In this document: positions 37,249 to 47,600 of the stretch, piece after piece
How positions within the stretch are numbered: position 1 is the first letter of the stretch
Layout: every line of letters begins with the position of its first letter
Assembly: GCA_039583345.1 (NCBI GenBank)
Contig: JAZDSJ010000009.1
Location: forward strand, 1 to 64,000
Reading direction: 5' to 3'
Length of the DNA stretch: 64,000 nucleotides
Source: Tectiglobus diatomicola
GTDB taxonomy: Bacteria; Pseudomonadota; Alphaproteobacteria; Rhizobiales; Hyphomicrobiaceae
Translations under genes and position numbers: made by a program
Notes under the pieces: model-generated
What the model was told of the DNA's origin: nothing
The model's database searches: none
The model's input: the letters and a program-made list of their open reading frames with translations, nothing else

Positions 37249-38136
37249 TTAGAGCGCTTCAGCGCCTGAGATAATTTCAATTAATTCTTTGGTAATTTGA
37301 GCTTGCCGCTGGCGATTGTAACTTATTGTTAACCTATCGATCATATCAGCAGCATTACGTGTAGCATTATCCATTGCAGTCATGCGAGCACCTTGCTCTG
37401 AAGCTGAATTTTCAAACAAACCACGTAATATTTGCGTTGCAATGTTACGATTGAGTAGCAAGTCTAAAATTTCTTCCTCTCCTGGCTCACACTCATAAAG
37501 TGCTGTCGGACCTGCTTTGTGTTCTCCTTCATCAACGTTAGGGACCTTAGCAGGGATCAACTGAAGCGCTGTCGGATGTTGAGAAATGACGGAACGAAAC
37601 TCTGAAAAGTACATCGTACAAACATCGAACGAGCCAGCCTCAAACAACGACAAAACTTTCGTAGCAATGTTCTCTGCATTAGAGAAAGTAATCTGTTTAA
37701 TCTCTTTAAGGTCAATACAATCAACCATAAGCTCAGAAAACTGACGTTTAAGAACGTCATAACCCTTCCGTCCGACACAAAAAATCTTAACAGACTTTCC
37801 AGCTTCTTGAAGGTTTATAATATCCTGACGCGCCAGGCGGGCAATGCCTGAGTTAAACCCACCACAAAGTCCACGCTCGGCAGTCATGACTAGAAGAAGA
37901 TGCGTTGTGTCGCTACCATTTCCAGTCAGCAAGGGCGAAGCATTCGTACTGGAACTAAACCCAGCGCTAAGATTGGCCAAAACCTTTTCCATACGCTTAG
38001 CATACGGACGTGATGAAGTAACGGAATCCTGCGCTCGGCGCAGCTTGGCAGCAGCAACCATCTGCATGGCCTTGGTAATTTTTCGAGTTGCCTTAACCGA
38101 CGCTATGCGGTTTCTCAAATCTTTAAGGCTTGGCAT
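37249..38136 (-). CDS. atpG: F1 ATP synthase subunit gamma
   Basis: Gamma is the rotating central shaft. From ATG 38136 the product has 295 residues and begins with the family's PSLKDLRNRIASVKATRKITKAM segment, ending with NRQRQAQITKELIEIISGAEAL, both coiled-coil ends of the shaft. ATG 38136 has GGGAG 9 bases upstream. An in-frame extension 47 codons further upstream runs into atpA and is not coding. It is 49 bases downstream of atpA. Confidence 0.97.
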   Translation of the reverse strand: MPSLKDLRNRIASVKATRKITKAMQMVAAAKLRRAQDSVTSSRPYAKRMEKVLANLSAGFSSSTNASPLLTGNGSDTTHLLLVMTAERGLCGGFNSGIARLARQDIINLQEAGKSVKIFCVGRKGYDVLKRQFSELMVDCIDLKEIKQITFSNAENIATKVLSLFEAGSFDVCTMYFSEFRSVISQHPTALQLIPAKVPNVDEGEHKAGPTALYECEPGEEEILDLLLNRNIATQILRGLFENSASEQGARMTAMDNATRNAADMIDRLTISYNRQRQAQITKELIEIISGAEAL

Positions 38137-38185
38137 CAAGCACTCCCGAACTTTTAAAATCAGAATACCAGATAAAGGCTGAGGC

Positions 38186-39718
38186 TTAGCTAGAAAAAGT
38201 TTTCGAAAATTCTTCGAGCAATTCGACCAGAGCTTTTTCAGTATCTGTAGATAGTTTTTTTTCTGAACGAATGGCATTTAGAACATTTATTCCAGAATCA
38301 CGCATATGAGCTAGAAACTGTTTTTCAAACTCACCAATATCCGAAACGGAAAGGTTATCTAAATACCCTTTAGTACCAGCAAATATAACACAGACCTGCT
38401 CTTCTGTATTTAAAGGTGAGAACTGGGCCTGTTTCAGAAGTTCGGTCAGACGCTCCCCACGGGAAAGCATTTTTTGTGTAGCCGCATCAAGATCAGAGCC
38501 AAATTGTGCAAATGCAGCCATTTCACGATACTGAGCAAGCTCGCCTTTGATTGAGCCTGCAACCTGCTTCATTGCTTTTATTTGTGCCGACGAACCGACG
38601 CGAGATACCGATAAGCCAACGTTAACGGCAGGTCGAATACCTTGATAGAACAGATCTGTCTCTAGAAAAATCTGACCATCTGTGATAGAAATCACATTGG
38701 TTGGAATGTAAGCTGATACATCATTGGCTTGAGTTTCTATAACTGGTAGTGCGGTTAGTGAACCTAAACCATTTTCTTCGTTCAGCTTAGCGGAACGCTC
38801 CAGCAAACGAGAATGCAAGTAAAACACATCCCCGGGATAAGCTTCGCGGCCAGGAGGACGGCGTAAAAGAAGAGACATTTGACGATAAGCAACCGCTTGT
38901 TTAGACAAATCATCATAGCCGATTACAGCATGCATGCCATTATCGCGAAAAAACTCACCCATGGAGCATCCGGTAAACGGTGCAAGAAACTGCATAGGGG
39001 CAGAGTCAGATGCCGTCGCGGCAACAACGATTGAATATTCAAGCGCACCACTTTCTTCCAATGATTTCACAAACTGAGCTACAGTTGAGCGCTTTTGACC
39101 GATGGCAACATATATGCAATACAGCTTCTGACTTTCATCGCTTCCAGCATGAACGGACTTTTGATTCAGAAAGGTATCTAAGATTATCGCTGTCTTGCCT
39201 GTTTGTCGATCTCCAATGATAAGCTCTCTTTGACCACGCCCGACAGGTATTAAAGCATCTATTGCCTTTAACCCGGTAGACATAGGCTCGTGAACGGATT
39301 TGCGCGGCAAAATTCCTGGAGCCTTAACATCAACACGGCGCTTTTCCGTACTTTCAATTGGCCCCTTACCATCTATAGGATTACCAAGACCATCAACTAC
39401 GCGACCTAGCAATCCCTTCCCAACAGGAACTTCGACAATAGCACCAGTTCTTTTTACAGTACTACCTTCTTGAATGTGACGGTCATCACCAAAAATCACC
39501 ACACCGACATTGTCGGACTCTAAATTCAGAGCCATACCCTGCAATCCATCGGCGAATTCAACCATCTCGCCAGCCTGAACGTTGTCCAAGCCGTAGATAC
39601 GAGCAATTCCGTCTCCTACCGACAACACTTGACCTACTTCAGAGACTTCTGCCTCTTTTCCAAAACTCTTGATCTGCTCTTTAAGAATTGAGGAGATCTC
39701 AGCGGCTCGGATATCCAT
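38186..39718 (-). CDS. atpA: F1 ATP synthase subunit alpha
   Basis: Alpha carries the non-catalytic nucleotide sites. The 510-residue product starts MDIRAAEISSILKEQI, has the P-loop GDRQTGKT (169-176), the conserved PAVNVGLSVSRVGSSAQ run with the arginine finger, and the RRPPGREAYPGDVFYLHSRLLERS segment. Length and motifs are normal. Its ATG directly abuts the atpH stop (TAAATG), so translation is coupled. Confidence 0.98.
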   Translation of the reverse strand: MDIRAAEISSILKEQIKSFGKEAEVSEVGQVLSVGDGIARIYGLDNVQAGEMVEFADGLQGMALNLESDNVGVVIFGDDRHIQEGSTVKRTGAIVEVPVGKGLLGRVVDGLGNPIDGKGPIESTEKRRVDVKAPGILPRKSVHEPMSTGLKAIDALIPVGRGQRELIIGDRQTGKTAIILDTFLNQKSVHAGSDESQKLYCIYVAIGQKRSTVAQFVKSLEESGALEYSIVVAATASDSAPMQFLAPFTGCSMGEFFRDNGMHAVIGYDDLSKQAVAYRQMSLLLRRPPGREAYPGDVFYLHSRLLERSAKLNEENGLGSLTALPVIETQANDVSAYIPTNVISITDGQIFLETDLFYQGIRPAVNVGLSVSRVGSSAQIKAMKQVAGSIKGELAQYREMAAFAQFGSDLDAATQKMLSRGERLTELLKQAQFSPLNTEEQVCVIFAGTKGYLDNLSVSDIGEFEKQFLAHMRDSGINVLNAIRSEKKLSTDTEKALVELLEEFSKTFSS

Positions 39719-40297
39719 TTAGCCAACCTCTTTCATGCGCGTCTTTAGCGTTAAAAGCTTCGTGCGAAGCGACGAATCTACCATACGACTGCCGATTTTA
39801 ACCACAAGGCCACCGAGCAGTGATGAATTAACTTGAGTTCTGATTTCTACGTCTTTGCCCGTTGAATTAGAAAGCACCTGCTTGAGCTCTTTGATCTGCT
39901 CATCGGTTAGAGCAATCGCACTCACAACGTCGGCCTGAACCTCACCTCTAAATTTTGCTAAAAGCAACATAAATGCTTTAATAATCTCGGGTAAAACGAG
40001 TGAGCGACGGTTCTTCACAACTAACTTTACAAAGTTAGCTGCTAGAGAACAAAATCCAGCTTTATTTAGAATTAACTCGATAGCCTTACTTTTTTCCTTT
40101 GATGAAAACACCGGACTTATAATCATCCGGCGCAGCTCAATGCTATCGTCGAGCACGACTTGCAACCTGGTCATGTCTGTTTCAACTTGTTCAAGCTGTG
40201 ATAGCTCTTCAGCAATTTTAAACAGGGCGGATGCATATCGCCCCGGTACGCTGTTTGTTATCTCATGTTCTGTTGCCACGATATGATGCACTTTCAT
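39719..40297 (-). CDS. atpH: F1 ATP synthase subunit delta
   Basis: Delta (OSCP homologue) ties the F1 head to the peripheral stalk. The 192-residue product shows the N-terminal helical domain (RYASALFKIAEELSQLEQVETDM) and the C-terminal part with the typical SSLLGGLVVKIGSRMVDSSLRTKL run. It opens the atpHAGDC operon; F0 genes (atpIBEF) are elsewhere, as is normal in alphaproteobacteria. No strong promoter could be picked out in the 1.1 kb before it. Confidence 0.95.
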   Translation of the reverse strand: MKVHHIVATEHEITNSVPGRYASALFKIAEELSQLEQVETDMTRLQVVLDDSIELRRMIISPVFSSKEKSKAIELILNKAGFCSLAANFVKLVVKNRRSLVLPEIIKAFMLLLAKFRGEVQADVVSAIALTDEQIKELKQVLSNSTGKDVEIRTQVNSSLLGGLVVKIGSRMVDSSLRTKLLTLKTRMKEVG

Positions 40298-41389
40298 TCT
40301 TTCAGGATATTAAGTCAAACCCTTTAGCGTTAGAGAACGACAGTACTGATGCAGTGTTTTAAGGAATAAGTAAAACTTGACATAAATACAATCTCAAATT
40401 CAACAAATTTTGCTGTTATGCTATAGATTACCTATCACGCGATTGAAGTTCTAATCAACAGCTCTGATAGAGCCGCAATGCCGCATTATAGCGTATTAAA
40501 GTTAATTAAAGTGTATTCGTAATTATTCCAGACTAAGTTTAGGCTTTTACTTATGCAAGTATAATGTAAATCTATAGCCGTTAAGACAATGCGATTTGTA
40601 ATTAAAATCTATTTGGTTAAAGGTGCGTTGTTAATATTCTAACTGTCAAAAAGTGAGCTATGTAGTGCTGAAATATAGCTAGTACCAATAAAAAGTATAA
40701 GTTTACTAAGTTTAGGTAAAATTAATGAAAAGTTATAATGAGTTCTTTTAAATTAATTCCTATCCTCAAAGGCTTGGCTCTTAGACCCTAAACTAAAGGC
40801 AAAAAGTATCGCTGGTCACCATTGTGTAAATTATTTATTCTTACTGGGAACGATAGATACGATGCGTAACAAGCAAAACCCACCCTGTGGAGAGCTTAAA
40901 TTAGCTTTTTAGAAGCTAATAATAAACTGTCTAATTAGTGATGTTATTAATTCTCTTAAGAAGGTAGTTTGATCAAAATCATGGAAGCGAATTTGTAATT
41001 TTTTCGTTAAAAACTAGGTCTAAATACAAATGTTTGTCTAAGACGTTCCAGAGACACTGAGCGAAGAGAAGATATATTCTTTACTAACTAACTCAATAAA
41101 GACTTCACATAATATAATAACATTATTATTGTATGCTTTTACATCTGCTATAAGTTCATTTCAGATTTTTTACCAAAGTATATCATTGCATACTAATTCT
41201 TTGTAATTGGGATTTTTTTATATTGATCCACTCTGAAAACTTCAAAACACAAATTCATCTCAATACCTCAGTTGAAACTTGTGAAGTTATAATTTTCGTT
41301 CCAGCGCGATTCTAAACTTTGGCAGATCTTACACACCCTCTCGCACCTCTTTAATTGCTTTACATGAAGATCTCAGCGGTGTTTCTTAA
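40298..41389. other. 1.1-kb gap upstream of atpH
   Basis: The gap is AT-rich with no supported frame. A hairpin ATTAGCTT/AAGCTAAT with a 5-base loop lies at 40900-40920, beside a GC-richer patch (AACCCACCCTGTGGAGAG, 40878-40895). No T-tail follows on either strand. A structured RNA or a gene relic is possible, but I cannot name one. It must contain the atp promoter near its left end. Confidence 0.45.
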
Positions 41390-42868
41390 CTAACCTAAAA
41401 TAAATCTTTTTTGGACAATTTCTTTAACAATCTTAGGATTAGCTTTACCTCCAGTTTTTTTCATAACCTGTCCAACGAACCAACCTAGAAGTTTTGGATT
41501 ATTGTTTATTTTTTGAACTTGCGCAGAATTTTCCGCAATAACCTCATTTAGTACCTCTTTTAATTTAGTTGTATCAGTAAGTTGTTTAAGACCTCTTTGT
41601 TCAACAATTTCTGCTGGATCGCCACCATCCGACCACATAATGTCAAAAATATCCTTGGCAGTTTTTCCAGAAATTATCTCATCATTTATCAATTCTAGAA
41701 GGCGGCGTAATTTATTGGCGCTAACCGGTGAATTGTTAATTTCTAGCCCCGCTTTATTGAGTCGACCGAAGACATCGTTTATGATCCAATTTGCAGCCAG
41801 CTTCCCATCAAATCCATGAGCTACAGCTTCAAAGTAATCAGCAACCTGTTTCTCAGCCACAAGAATACTTGCATCATAAGATGAAAGAGCATATTCTCCA
41901 ATAAAACGCTTGAACTTGACATCCGGTAGTTCTGGAAGCTCGGTGGCCAACTTCTTGATATAATTCTCGTCAATCTCAAGCGGTACAAGATCTGGATCTG
42001 GAAAATATCGATAATCGTGTGCCTCCTCTTTACAACGTAAAGGTTGCGTTTCCCCCAAATCCGGATTAAAAAACCTTGTTTCTTGAATAATTTCTCCCCC
42101 ATCTTCGAGAATGTCAATCTGGCGTAGAGCCTCAATCTCAATTGCCTGACCTATAAAGCGAATTGAATTCACGTTTTTAATTTCACAGCGCGTTCCTAGG
42201 TTTTTACCTGGACGTCGCACGGAAATATTTATGTCTGCGCGTAAATTACCTCTCTCCATATCGCCATCACAAGTGCCAAGATAGCGCATAATAGTACGTA
42301 ATTTTGTAACATAAGCCTGTGCCTGCTTCGCCGAATGTAGTTCAGGTTTGGATACAATTTCCATTAGAGCAATTCCAGAACGATTAAGGTCCACATAAGA
42401 ATAATCTGGATGCATGTCGTGTATTAATTTACCTGCATCCTGCTCCAGATGTAGGCGTTCTATACCAATATTGCTGACTTTATCATCGACCTTTATTTCA
42501 ACTAAGCCTTCACCCACGATAGGATATTTATATTGTGAAATCTGATAGCCCTGAGGCAAATCTGGATAAAAGTAGTTTTTTCTCTCGAATACTGAAGACT
42601 TATTGATGCGAGCATTGAGGCCAAGCCCAGTTCTGATAGCTTGTGCCACGCACTGTCGATTAATTACAGGCAACATACCCGGCATTCCTGCGTCAACAAG
42701 TGACACTTGATTGTTTGGCTGGCTACCAAACGTAGTTGATGCACTTGAGAAGAGCTTAGAATTCGAAGTAATCTGAGCGTGAACTTCAAGACCAATTACA
42801 ACTTCCCAATCTCCAGTCTCACCAGCTATTAAATCATCAGGTAGGGCGGAAGTCGTTTTAGAATTCAT
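41390..42868 (-). CDS. gatB: Asp/Glu-tRNA amidotransferase subunit B
   Basis: GatB works with GatC and GatA to convert Glu-tRNA(Gln), and often Asp-tRNA(Asn), to the amidated form. The 492-residue product has the family signatures WEVVIGLEVHAQI, the DAGMPGMLPVIN loop, FERKNYFYPDLPQGYQISQ, LHLEQDAGK and the MEIVSKPE run, with a C-terminal YqeY-like tail (KLLGWFVGQVMKKTGGKANP). Length is normal. It is not next to gatC-gatA, which is frequent in alphaproteobacteria. It is transcribed alone. Confidence 0.97.
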   Translation of the reverse strand: MNSKTTSALPDDLIAGETGDWEVVIGLEVHAQITSNSKLFSSASTTFGSQPNNQVSLVDAGMPGMLPVINRQCVAQAIRTGLGLNARINKSSVFERKNYFYPDLPQGYQISQYKYPIVGEGLVEIKVDDKVSNIGIERLHLEQDAGKLIHDMHPDYSYVDLNRSGIALMEIVSKPELHSAKQAQAYVTKLRTIMRYLGTCDGDMERGNLRADINISVRRPGKNLGTRCEIKNVNSIRFIGQAIEIEALRQIDILEDGGEIIQETRFFNPDLGETQPLRCKEEAHDYRYFPDPDLVPLEIDENYIKKLATELPELPDVKFKRFIGEYALSSYDASILVAEKQVADYFEAVAHGFDGKLAANWIINDVFGRLNKAGLEINNSPVSANKLRRLLELINDEIISGKTAKDIFDIMWSDGGDPAEIVEQRGLKQLTDTTKLKEVLNEVIAENSAQVQKINNNPKLLGWFVGQVMKKTGGKANPKIVKEIVQKRFILG

Positions 42869-43162
42869 TACGCAGTCCTAAATTATATAAAAATAAACCA
42901 TATTAAGCATGCAAGTCTTATATAAAATTTTAAACTTTACAATCTCATAACCCTGTAATTTTACTACACAAATCTTCTACTCAAAACAGAGAGTGTTTTT
43001 TATCAAGCTTTTAAGCTACCTCATAACTGTCACTAGATATATTAAATAATTAAATTTAGTTATTATTATTTTAAATATTTTAGCGCATTAATTTTCATAC
43101 CTTAAAGTATTTAATATTGAAAAGTTATAGCGTTTAAGTCGAATTAATTGGTCCATGAATTA

Positions 43163-43981
43163 ATGCCTCACTTTAATAACTTTTTTTCTGCTTTTCTAAT
43201 TTTTTTAGTTATTTTAAATAAACATAGCTTTTCTGAAGAACAGATAATCAAAATTGATAATGATTTATTACCAACTTTATCGGTAGGAACTACTATTTCA
43301 ATAGCTCCTAGATATGAAGGTTCCAGCAATTATAAATCTTCTATTAGTCCTTTTTTATTTCCTAATTTTTCTGGTCCTGTAGGTTTGGTTGATTTCCGTG
43401 GAATCGATGATATACGGCTCAAGCTGCTCCAAAATAAGATGTTTGAGTTGGGCCCACTTTTTGGATACCGTATTGGGAGACATGAAGATGATTGCAAAAA
43501 ATTAAAAGGTCTAGGAAATATTGATGATGGCCTAGTTCTTGGTGGGTTTATGCGAGCATCTTTATTTTCGTCCATATATGCAAGTCTTTCATTACACCAT
43601 CTGGCTACAGGAGATAAAAACGGTAGTCAACTCCGTTTTGGTCTTGAGTATGAAATTCAGCCTATTACAAATGCATCCATTATTGCTCGAATGGTTGCAA
43701 CATATGCAGATGAGGAACACATGGGCAAATACTTCGGAATAACAGAAGTTCAACATTACAACTCAGGAGGTACTTTTCGAAGATACAATGCTGAAGCCGG
43801 GATCAAAGATTTTAATTTTAGCTTGGGCGGAAACATTAAGTTGTATAATATGTTTCAGCTTAATTTAATAGGAAGGTACGCACGGCTAATTGGACACGCA
43901 GCTGATAGCCCAATCGTGGATAAGGAAGACCAATTCTCAGCTTCTTTTGGGCTTGTTTTTAACTTTAAAAAATTTAATTAA
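43163..43981 (+). CDS. MipA/OmpV family outer-membrane protein
   Basis: This 272-residue protein has a hydrophobic signal peptide (about 5-22, FFSAFLIFLVIL) and then the alternating strands of a small beta-barrel. The family motifs are the start LSVGTTISIAPRYEGSSNYK, the FELGPLFGYRIGRHEDD segment, and a C-terminal strand ending in aromatic residues (SASFGLVFNFKKF). MipA/OmpV proteins act as scaffolds for murein synthesis complexes in E. coli or as porin-like proteins. I chose ATG 43163; a TTG lies five codons earlier. Neither has a clear ribosome-binding site. It stands alone. Confidence 0.85.
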   Translation: MPHFNNFFSAFLIFLVILNKHSFSEEQIIKIDNDLLPTLSVGTTISIAPRYEGSSNYKSSISPFLFPNFSGPVGLVDFRGIDDIRLKLLQNKMFELGPLFGYRIGRHEDDCKKLKGLGNIDDGLVLGGFMRASLFSSIYASLSLHHLATGDKNGSQLRFGLEYEIQPITNASIIARMVATYADEEHMGKYFGITEVQHYNSGGTFRRYNAEAGIKDFNFSLGGNIKLYNMFQLNLIGRYARLIGHAADSPIVDKEDQFSASFGLVFNFKKFN

Positions 43982-45684
43982 CACAACTAAATCTGCAAAT
44001 TACCACTGCATTAGTGATTCAAATCAACTTTTACTATGGTAAAATATAAAATCCAACTGATTTGTTATACCTTGTAAGAAAATCAAGGAAGGCTTTTCTA
44101 GTTTAGCATCCATAAAACCTTTTATAACTGGGTAAAATGTAAAAAACTTCATAAAGCACCTAAAGTTTTGTAAATTTACAGACAAATAAATGTGGTTAAT
44201 GTAGATTTTATAATTAGACTGTACACCACTGACCAAATCCTAATTTAATCAGAATTCAGTTTAGATAACTTTACCTGTTGCAGAGAACTATGAAACTTGT
44301 GATTGTTCTAATTAAATATCCAAATATACGACATTTGGGTCGATATAGGCCACTAGTCTGTAATGGTCTAGATGAAATCTTCACTAAGGTTTTTACAGAA
44401 AATTAAATACTATGATTAGGTCATTATTCATTATAGAGAATAATAATTCCTAGGGATAGTTTTGAATATTAAATTTGTTCTCTATGGACCTTTGAGATAT
44501 TCATCTATTTAAAAACGGAACATGATTTATTAAAAACTCTATATATTTTTGCTACAGCATCGAATGTATTGGGAGTAATTGGTTATATTTGTGTTCATAT
44601 CCATAAATATATATCATAAGAATAATGTTCACCTCTAAAATAACCACCAGTTCGAACTTCAACTATTTTAATAAGGCACCCTAGAATTTATTTAAAATAT
44701 ACATTGTCCATAACCGACATAATTAGAGTTTTTCCATTCACTAAAACCCAATGTTCTAAGCGCTAATTAGCATTGTTTTATACGCTATCCAATAAGCTTT
44801 ACTTAAAGTTTTTACTCTAAATCTAATATTTTGTGAGATAATTTAAGATTGTCTATATGGAAGCTTATACCTTGTATGCCGTTTTTATTCTAAACGATTT
44901 ATTTTAAGGCCCTACACTTCCTAGTCCATTATGCGTATATAACACTCTTAAGCTAATAGAAGTGTAAAAATGCTGTCAATAATTATTAAATTTTAAACAC
45001 TAATTTAGGCAACTAAGGAAAGCTAACGGCAAACTTAATTCAATCACCATTAATTAAGGGTTCACCTTCTGTATTTTTTATTTTCATTTTTATGTGAAGT
45101 TTACCTAAGAATTAAATTAGATACAAAATCATTCCTGGCCGTGTATAGTGAGAACATTTTAGCTTTAGTTGCATTCTCCATTTTTATATATTCAATTGAA
45201 ATTTTAAGGCATTCGAAAAAAAATCACTTCGTCCCAACGAATAAACCATAAATCTCGTTTTGGAACCGCCAGCCTTTAACAAAGCCTCACAGCATAACAC
45301 AATCATAAAACTTATTTACATGCTAGGTAAACATAGATTTTATAACAATAACTATATAAATTGGTACAATTTTCAGCATTTGTGGAGATTTCACCACTAA
45401 ATTGCGCGATTAAATAACAATTGTAATTTCATGGTCTTACTTATGAAGTCAAAATTTAAAAGTTCTAAACAAATGAACAATAATGCTAATATTAACTGAA
45501 TAAAAACTCTTATCAGAAATTTTAAATCCATAACTTGACATTGCAATCAAAATAAAAACATAGCTAATATATATATATTTAATTCTGTAAACTGTATTTT
45601 TTTATTAATATTGAAGTTTGACCGAACAATAACTTAAAAGACCCAAGGTTTGTAAAACTTATTCATCAATTAGGGTAATGTGCT
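43982..45684. other. 1.7-kb AT-rich gap
   Basis: I find no supported gene in it. A 70-codon frame on the minus strand (44024-44236) has the composition of non-coding AT-rich DNA. A 40-codon minus-strand frame (45184-45306) is GC-richer and looks more protein-like. No tRNA, rRNA or known ncRNA motif was found. Probably one or more eroded genes plus the patatin promoter at the right end. Confidence 0.5.
45184..45306 (-). pseudogene. possible gene relic (40 codons)
   Basis: The frame reads ATG to TAA. Its middle, EALLKAGGSKTRFMVYSLGR, has coding-like codon use and a higher GC content than the surrounding gap. There is no ribosome-binding site and I recognise no family. It may be the remaining end of a decayed gene or a coincidence. 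Confidence 0.15.
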
Positions 45685-46830
45685 ATGACCGCAGCAGTTA
45701 ATATTTCGCCTTCCGGGAAACTTGGTTTAGTGCTACCAGGTGGCGGTGCACGAGGCGCATATCAGGTTGGCGCACTAAAAGCTATCGGTGAGATCTTAGT
45801 AACAGACCATAATCCGTTTCAAGTTATTTCTGGCGCATCGGTCGGTGCTGTTACAGCGGCTTTGTTAGCTGCTAATGCTGAGCGCTTTAAGCTTGGTATT
45901 AAAAGGCTTGTGAAATTTTGGAGTGCTCTACACTGTGATGATGTTTATTGTACTGATCTTAAATCGATTACACTACGTGGTGCACATTGGATTATATCTC
46001 TGACACCCATTGCTTCATTAGGCATCAGTAATCCACGTTCTTTTCTAAACAACGATCCATTACGAGTTATGCTAGAGAAGCACATAAAATTTGACCGAAT
46101 TAAAACCGCAATTAATAATGGTGCATTGAGAGCGGTTAGTATAACTGCTTCATCCTATGACAGAGGTCAGGCAGTAACCTTCTATCAGGGTACCTCCGAT
46201 ATAAAACCTTGGAAAAGAGCACGGCGCGAAGGCCAGTCAACAAACCTTTCCATCGATCACATAATGGCAAGTGTTGCATTGCCATTTATTTTTCCCGCTC
46301 AGAAAATTAGCAATGAGTATTTTGGTGATGGTTCTCTTCGTTTAACCTCGCCTCTAAGCCCAGCCATTCATACAGGCGCTGATAAGATTATTGTTATTTC
46401 CTCACGCGATTCATACATAAGCGATGTTTCAACACAAAAATCCGCGGAATATCCAAGCTTAGGCCTCATAGGTGGTACTATGCTAGATATCATTTTTATG
46501 GATAACGTTGATGCAGATATTGAACGTACACGCAGAATAAATCGCACTCTTTCGTTAATAGCACCGAGGGAACAGAGAAAAACACCTCTTAGAGATATTA
46601 AAGTCGTTACTCTAGAACCGTCAAAAGATCTACGCGAGATTGCTATGGAGCATGCTGATTCTATGCCCTGGACTATACGCATGCTAATGAACCGCCTTGG
46701 CGTCTGGGGACGTGACTGGCGCTTGCCTAGTTTCTTAATGTTTGAGCCAAAATATTGTTGCGCGTTGATTGAGCTTGGCTATTCTGATACAAAAGCGCGC
46801 TCTGAAGAATTGAAATCATTTCTGAGATGA
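45685..46830 (+). CDS. patatin-like phospholipase
   Basis: This 381-residue protein belongs to the patatin family with a Ser-Asp catalytic dyad. It has the oxyanion loop PGGGARGAY (residues 18-26), the nucleophile Ser52 in GASVG, and the acid in FGDGSLR near residue 215, where DGG or DGA is more common. The C-terminal third (EHADSMPWTIRMLMNRLG onward) fits the DUF3734-type extension of bacterial patatins. No signal peptide, so probably cytoplasmic or peripheral to the inner membrane. The start has an AGGG element 10 bases upstream. It is flanked by long gaps. Confidence 0.92.
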   Translation: MTAAVNISPSGKLGLVLPGGGARGAYQVGALKAIGEILVTDHNPFQVISGASVGAVTAALLAANAERFKLGIKRLVKFWSALHCDDVYCTDLKSITLRGAHWIISLTPIASLGISNPRSFLNNDPLRVMLEKHIKFDRIKTAINNGALRAVSITASSYDRGQAVTFYQGTSDIKPWKRARREGQSTNLSIDHIMASVALPFIFPAQKISNEYFGDGSLRLTSPLSPAIHTGADKIIVISSRDSYISDVSTQKSAEYPSLGLIGGTMLDIIFMDNVDADIERTRRINRTLSLIAPREQRKTPLRDIKVVTLEPSKDLREIAMEHADSMPWTIRMLMNRLGVWGRDWRLPSFLMFEPKYCCALIELGYSDTKARSEELKSFLR

Positions 46831-47079
46831 CTTATTACGATTAAATATAGAATATACTTTATTATAAGTTTTGTTTTGTACACACTTAAATGCGATTTAG
46901 ATATAATTAGAAATTAGCTACAATTTGTGTGTCAAGCCTACGCGATTAATTTAATGTATTAAATCAGTTATGTTATCTTTCAAGGTGAAATCTTTAAGGC
47001 CTAATAACATCGAATTTCAAACTAAATTTGAGTAGGTTAAATAAATATAACAATGAATTCTTTTTGAAACTATACGTAA

Positions 47080-47562
47080 TCATTGTTCAGCTGAAGTGTC
47101 GATGGATCTCTCGAACAAGCCTTTACCAGTCAAATTTCGAATAATAGATTTATCACAACTACCAAGTGGACCTGCAGCGAGAACAAAATCAAGCTTAAGC
47201 CTGTAACGATTGCGAGCCTCTTCGCAAAACTCCTTATGGTACTTTTTAAGTGCTTCTTTGTTCTGAACTTCTATTTTATCAGGATCGATGGGCCAAGATT
47301 TTAGTTCCGAAGCTGAAGTAGAAACTTTTTTGTCTGGCAAGCCGTATTCTGGATACGGCAACTTAAATACGCTAGGTGGTTCTACCAAAGTATTACGTTT
47401 AGCAACTTTTTTTTCGGGTTCTGTAGTTCCAATTCTATTTAATCCAGTAGCATCAAAGATACCGCCTTTTAATTCCACGTTAGGACCACATCCACACAAA
47501 CTAAACGCTGACGTAATAATAATAACAAAAGCGCATGACACTCGCAACGTTCTGATCATCAT
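47080..47562 (-). CDS. lipoprotein downstream of lspA, unknown function
   Basis: This 160-residue protein has a signal peptide with hydrophobic core CAFVIIITSAFS and a lipobox ending in LCGC, so it is probably a lipoprotein. The mature part contains GGIFDATGLNRIG, a proline-rich EPPSVFKLPYPEYGLP stretch, a KSWPIDPDKIE segment and two or three cysteines. It resembles the small lipoproteins that follow lspA in many alphaproteobacteria (a position often taken by DUF3035/BamF-like proteins), but the motif match is weak. Start ATG 47562 has GGAG 6 bases upstream; a GTG four codons earlier overlaps that site. It is 38 bases after lspA. Confidence 0.8.
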   Translation of the reverse strand: MMIRTLRVSCAFVIIITSAFSLCGCGPNVELKGGIFDATGLNRIGTTEPEKKVAKRNTLVEPPSVFKLPYPEYGLPDKKVSTSASELKSWPIDPDKIEVQNKEALKKYHKEFCEEARNRYRLKLDFVLAAGPLGSCDKSIIRNLTGKGLFERSIDTSAEQ

Positions 47563-47600
47563 CAAAGTCTCCACATCAACGCAATATTTATTTAGGAAAA

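Noticed and set aside
38137..38277. 47-codon extension of atpG
   Set aside because: It overlaps the 3' end of atpA, and the family start PSLKDLRNRI with a GGGAG site is at 38136.
40900..40920. Hairpin ATTAGCTT/AAGCTAAT, considered as a terminator or 6S-like RNA
   Set aside because: There is no T-run, no gene end nearby, and no recognisable 6S, SRP, tmRNA or RNase P motif.
44024..44236. 70-codon minus-strand frame in the 1.7-kb gap
   Set aside because: It has no ribosome-binding site and is rich in Asn, Ile, Phe and Tyr, as expected of random AT-rich sequence.
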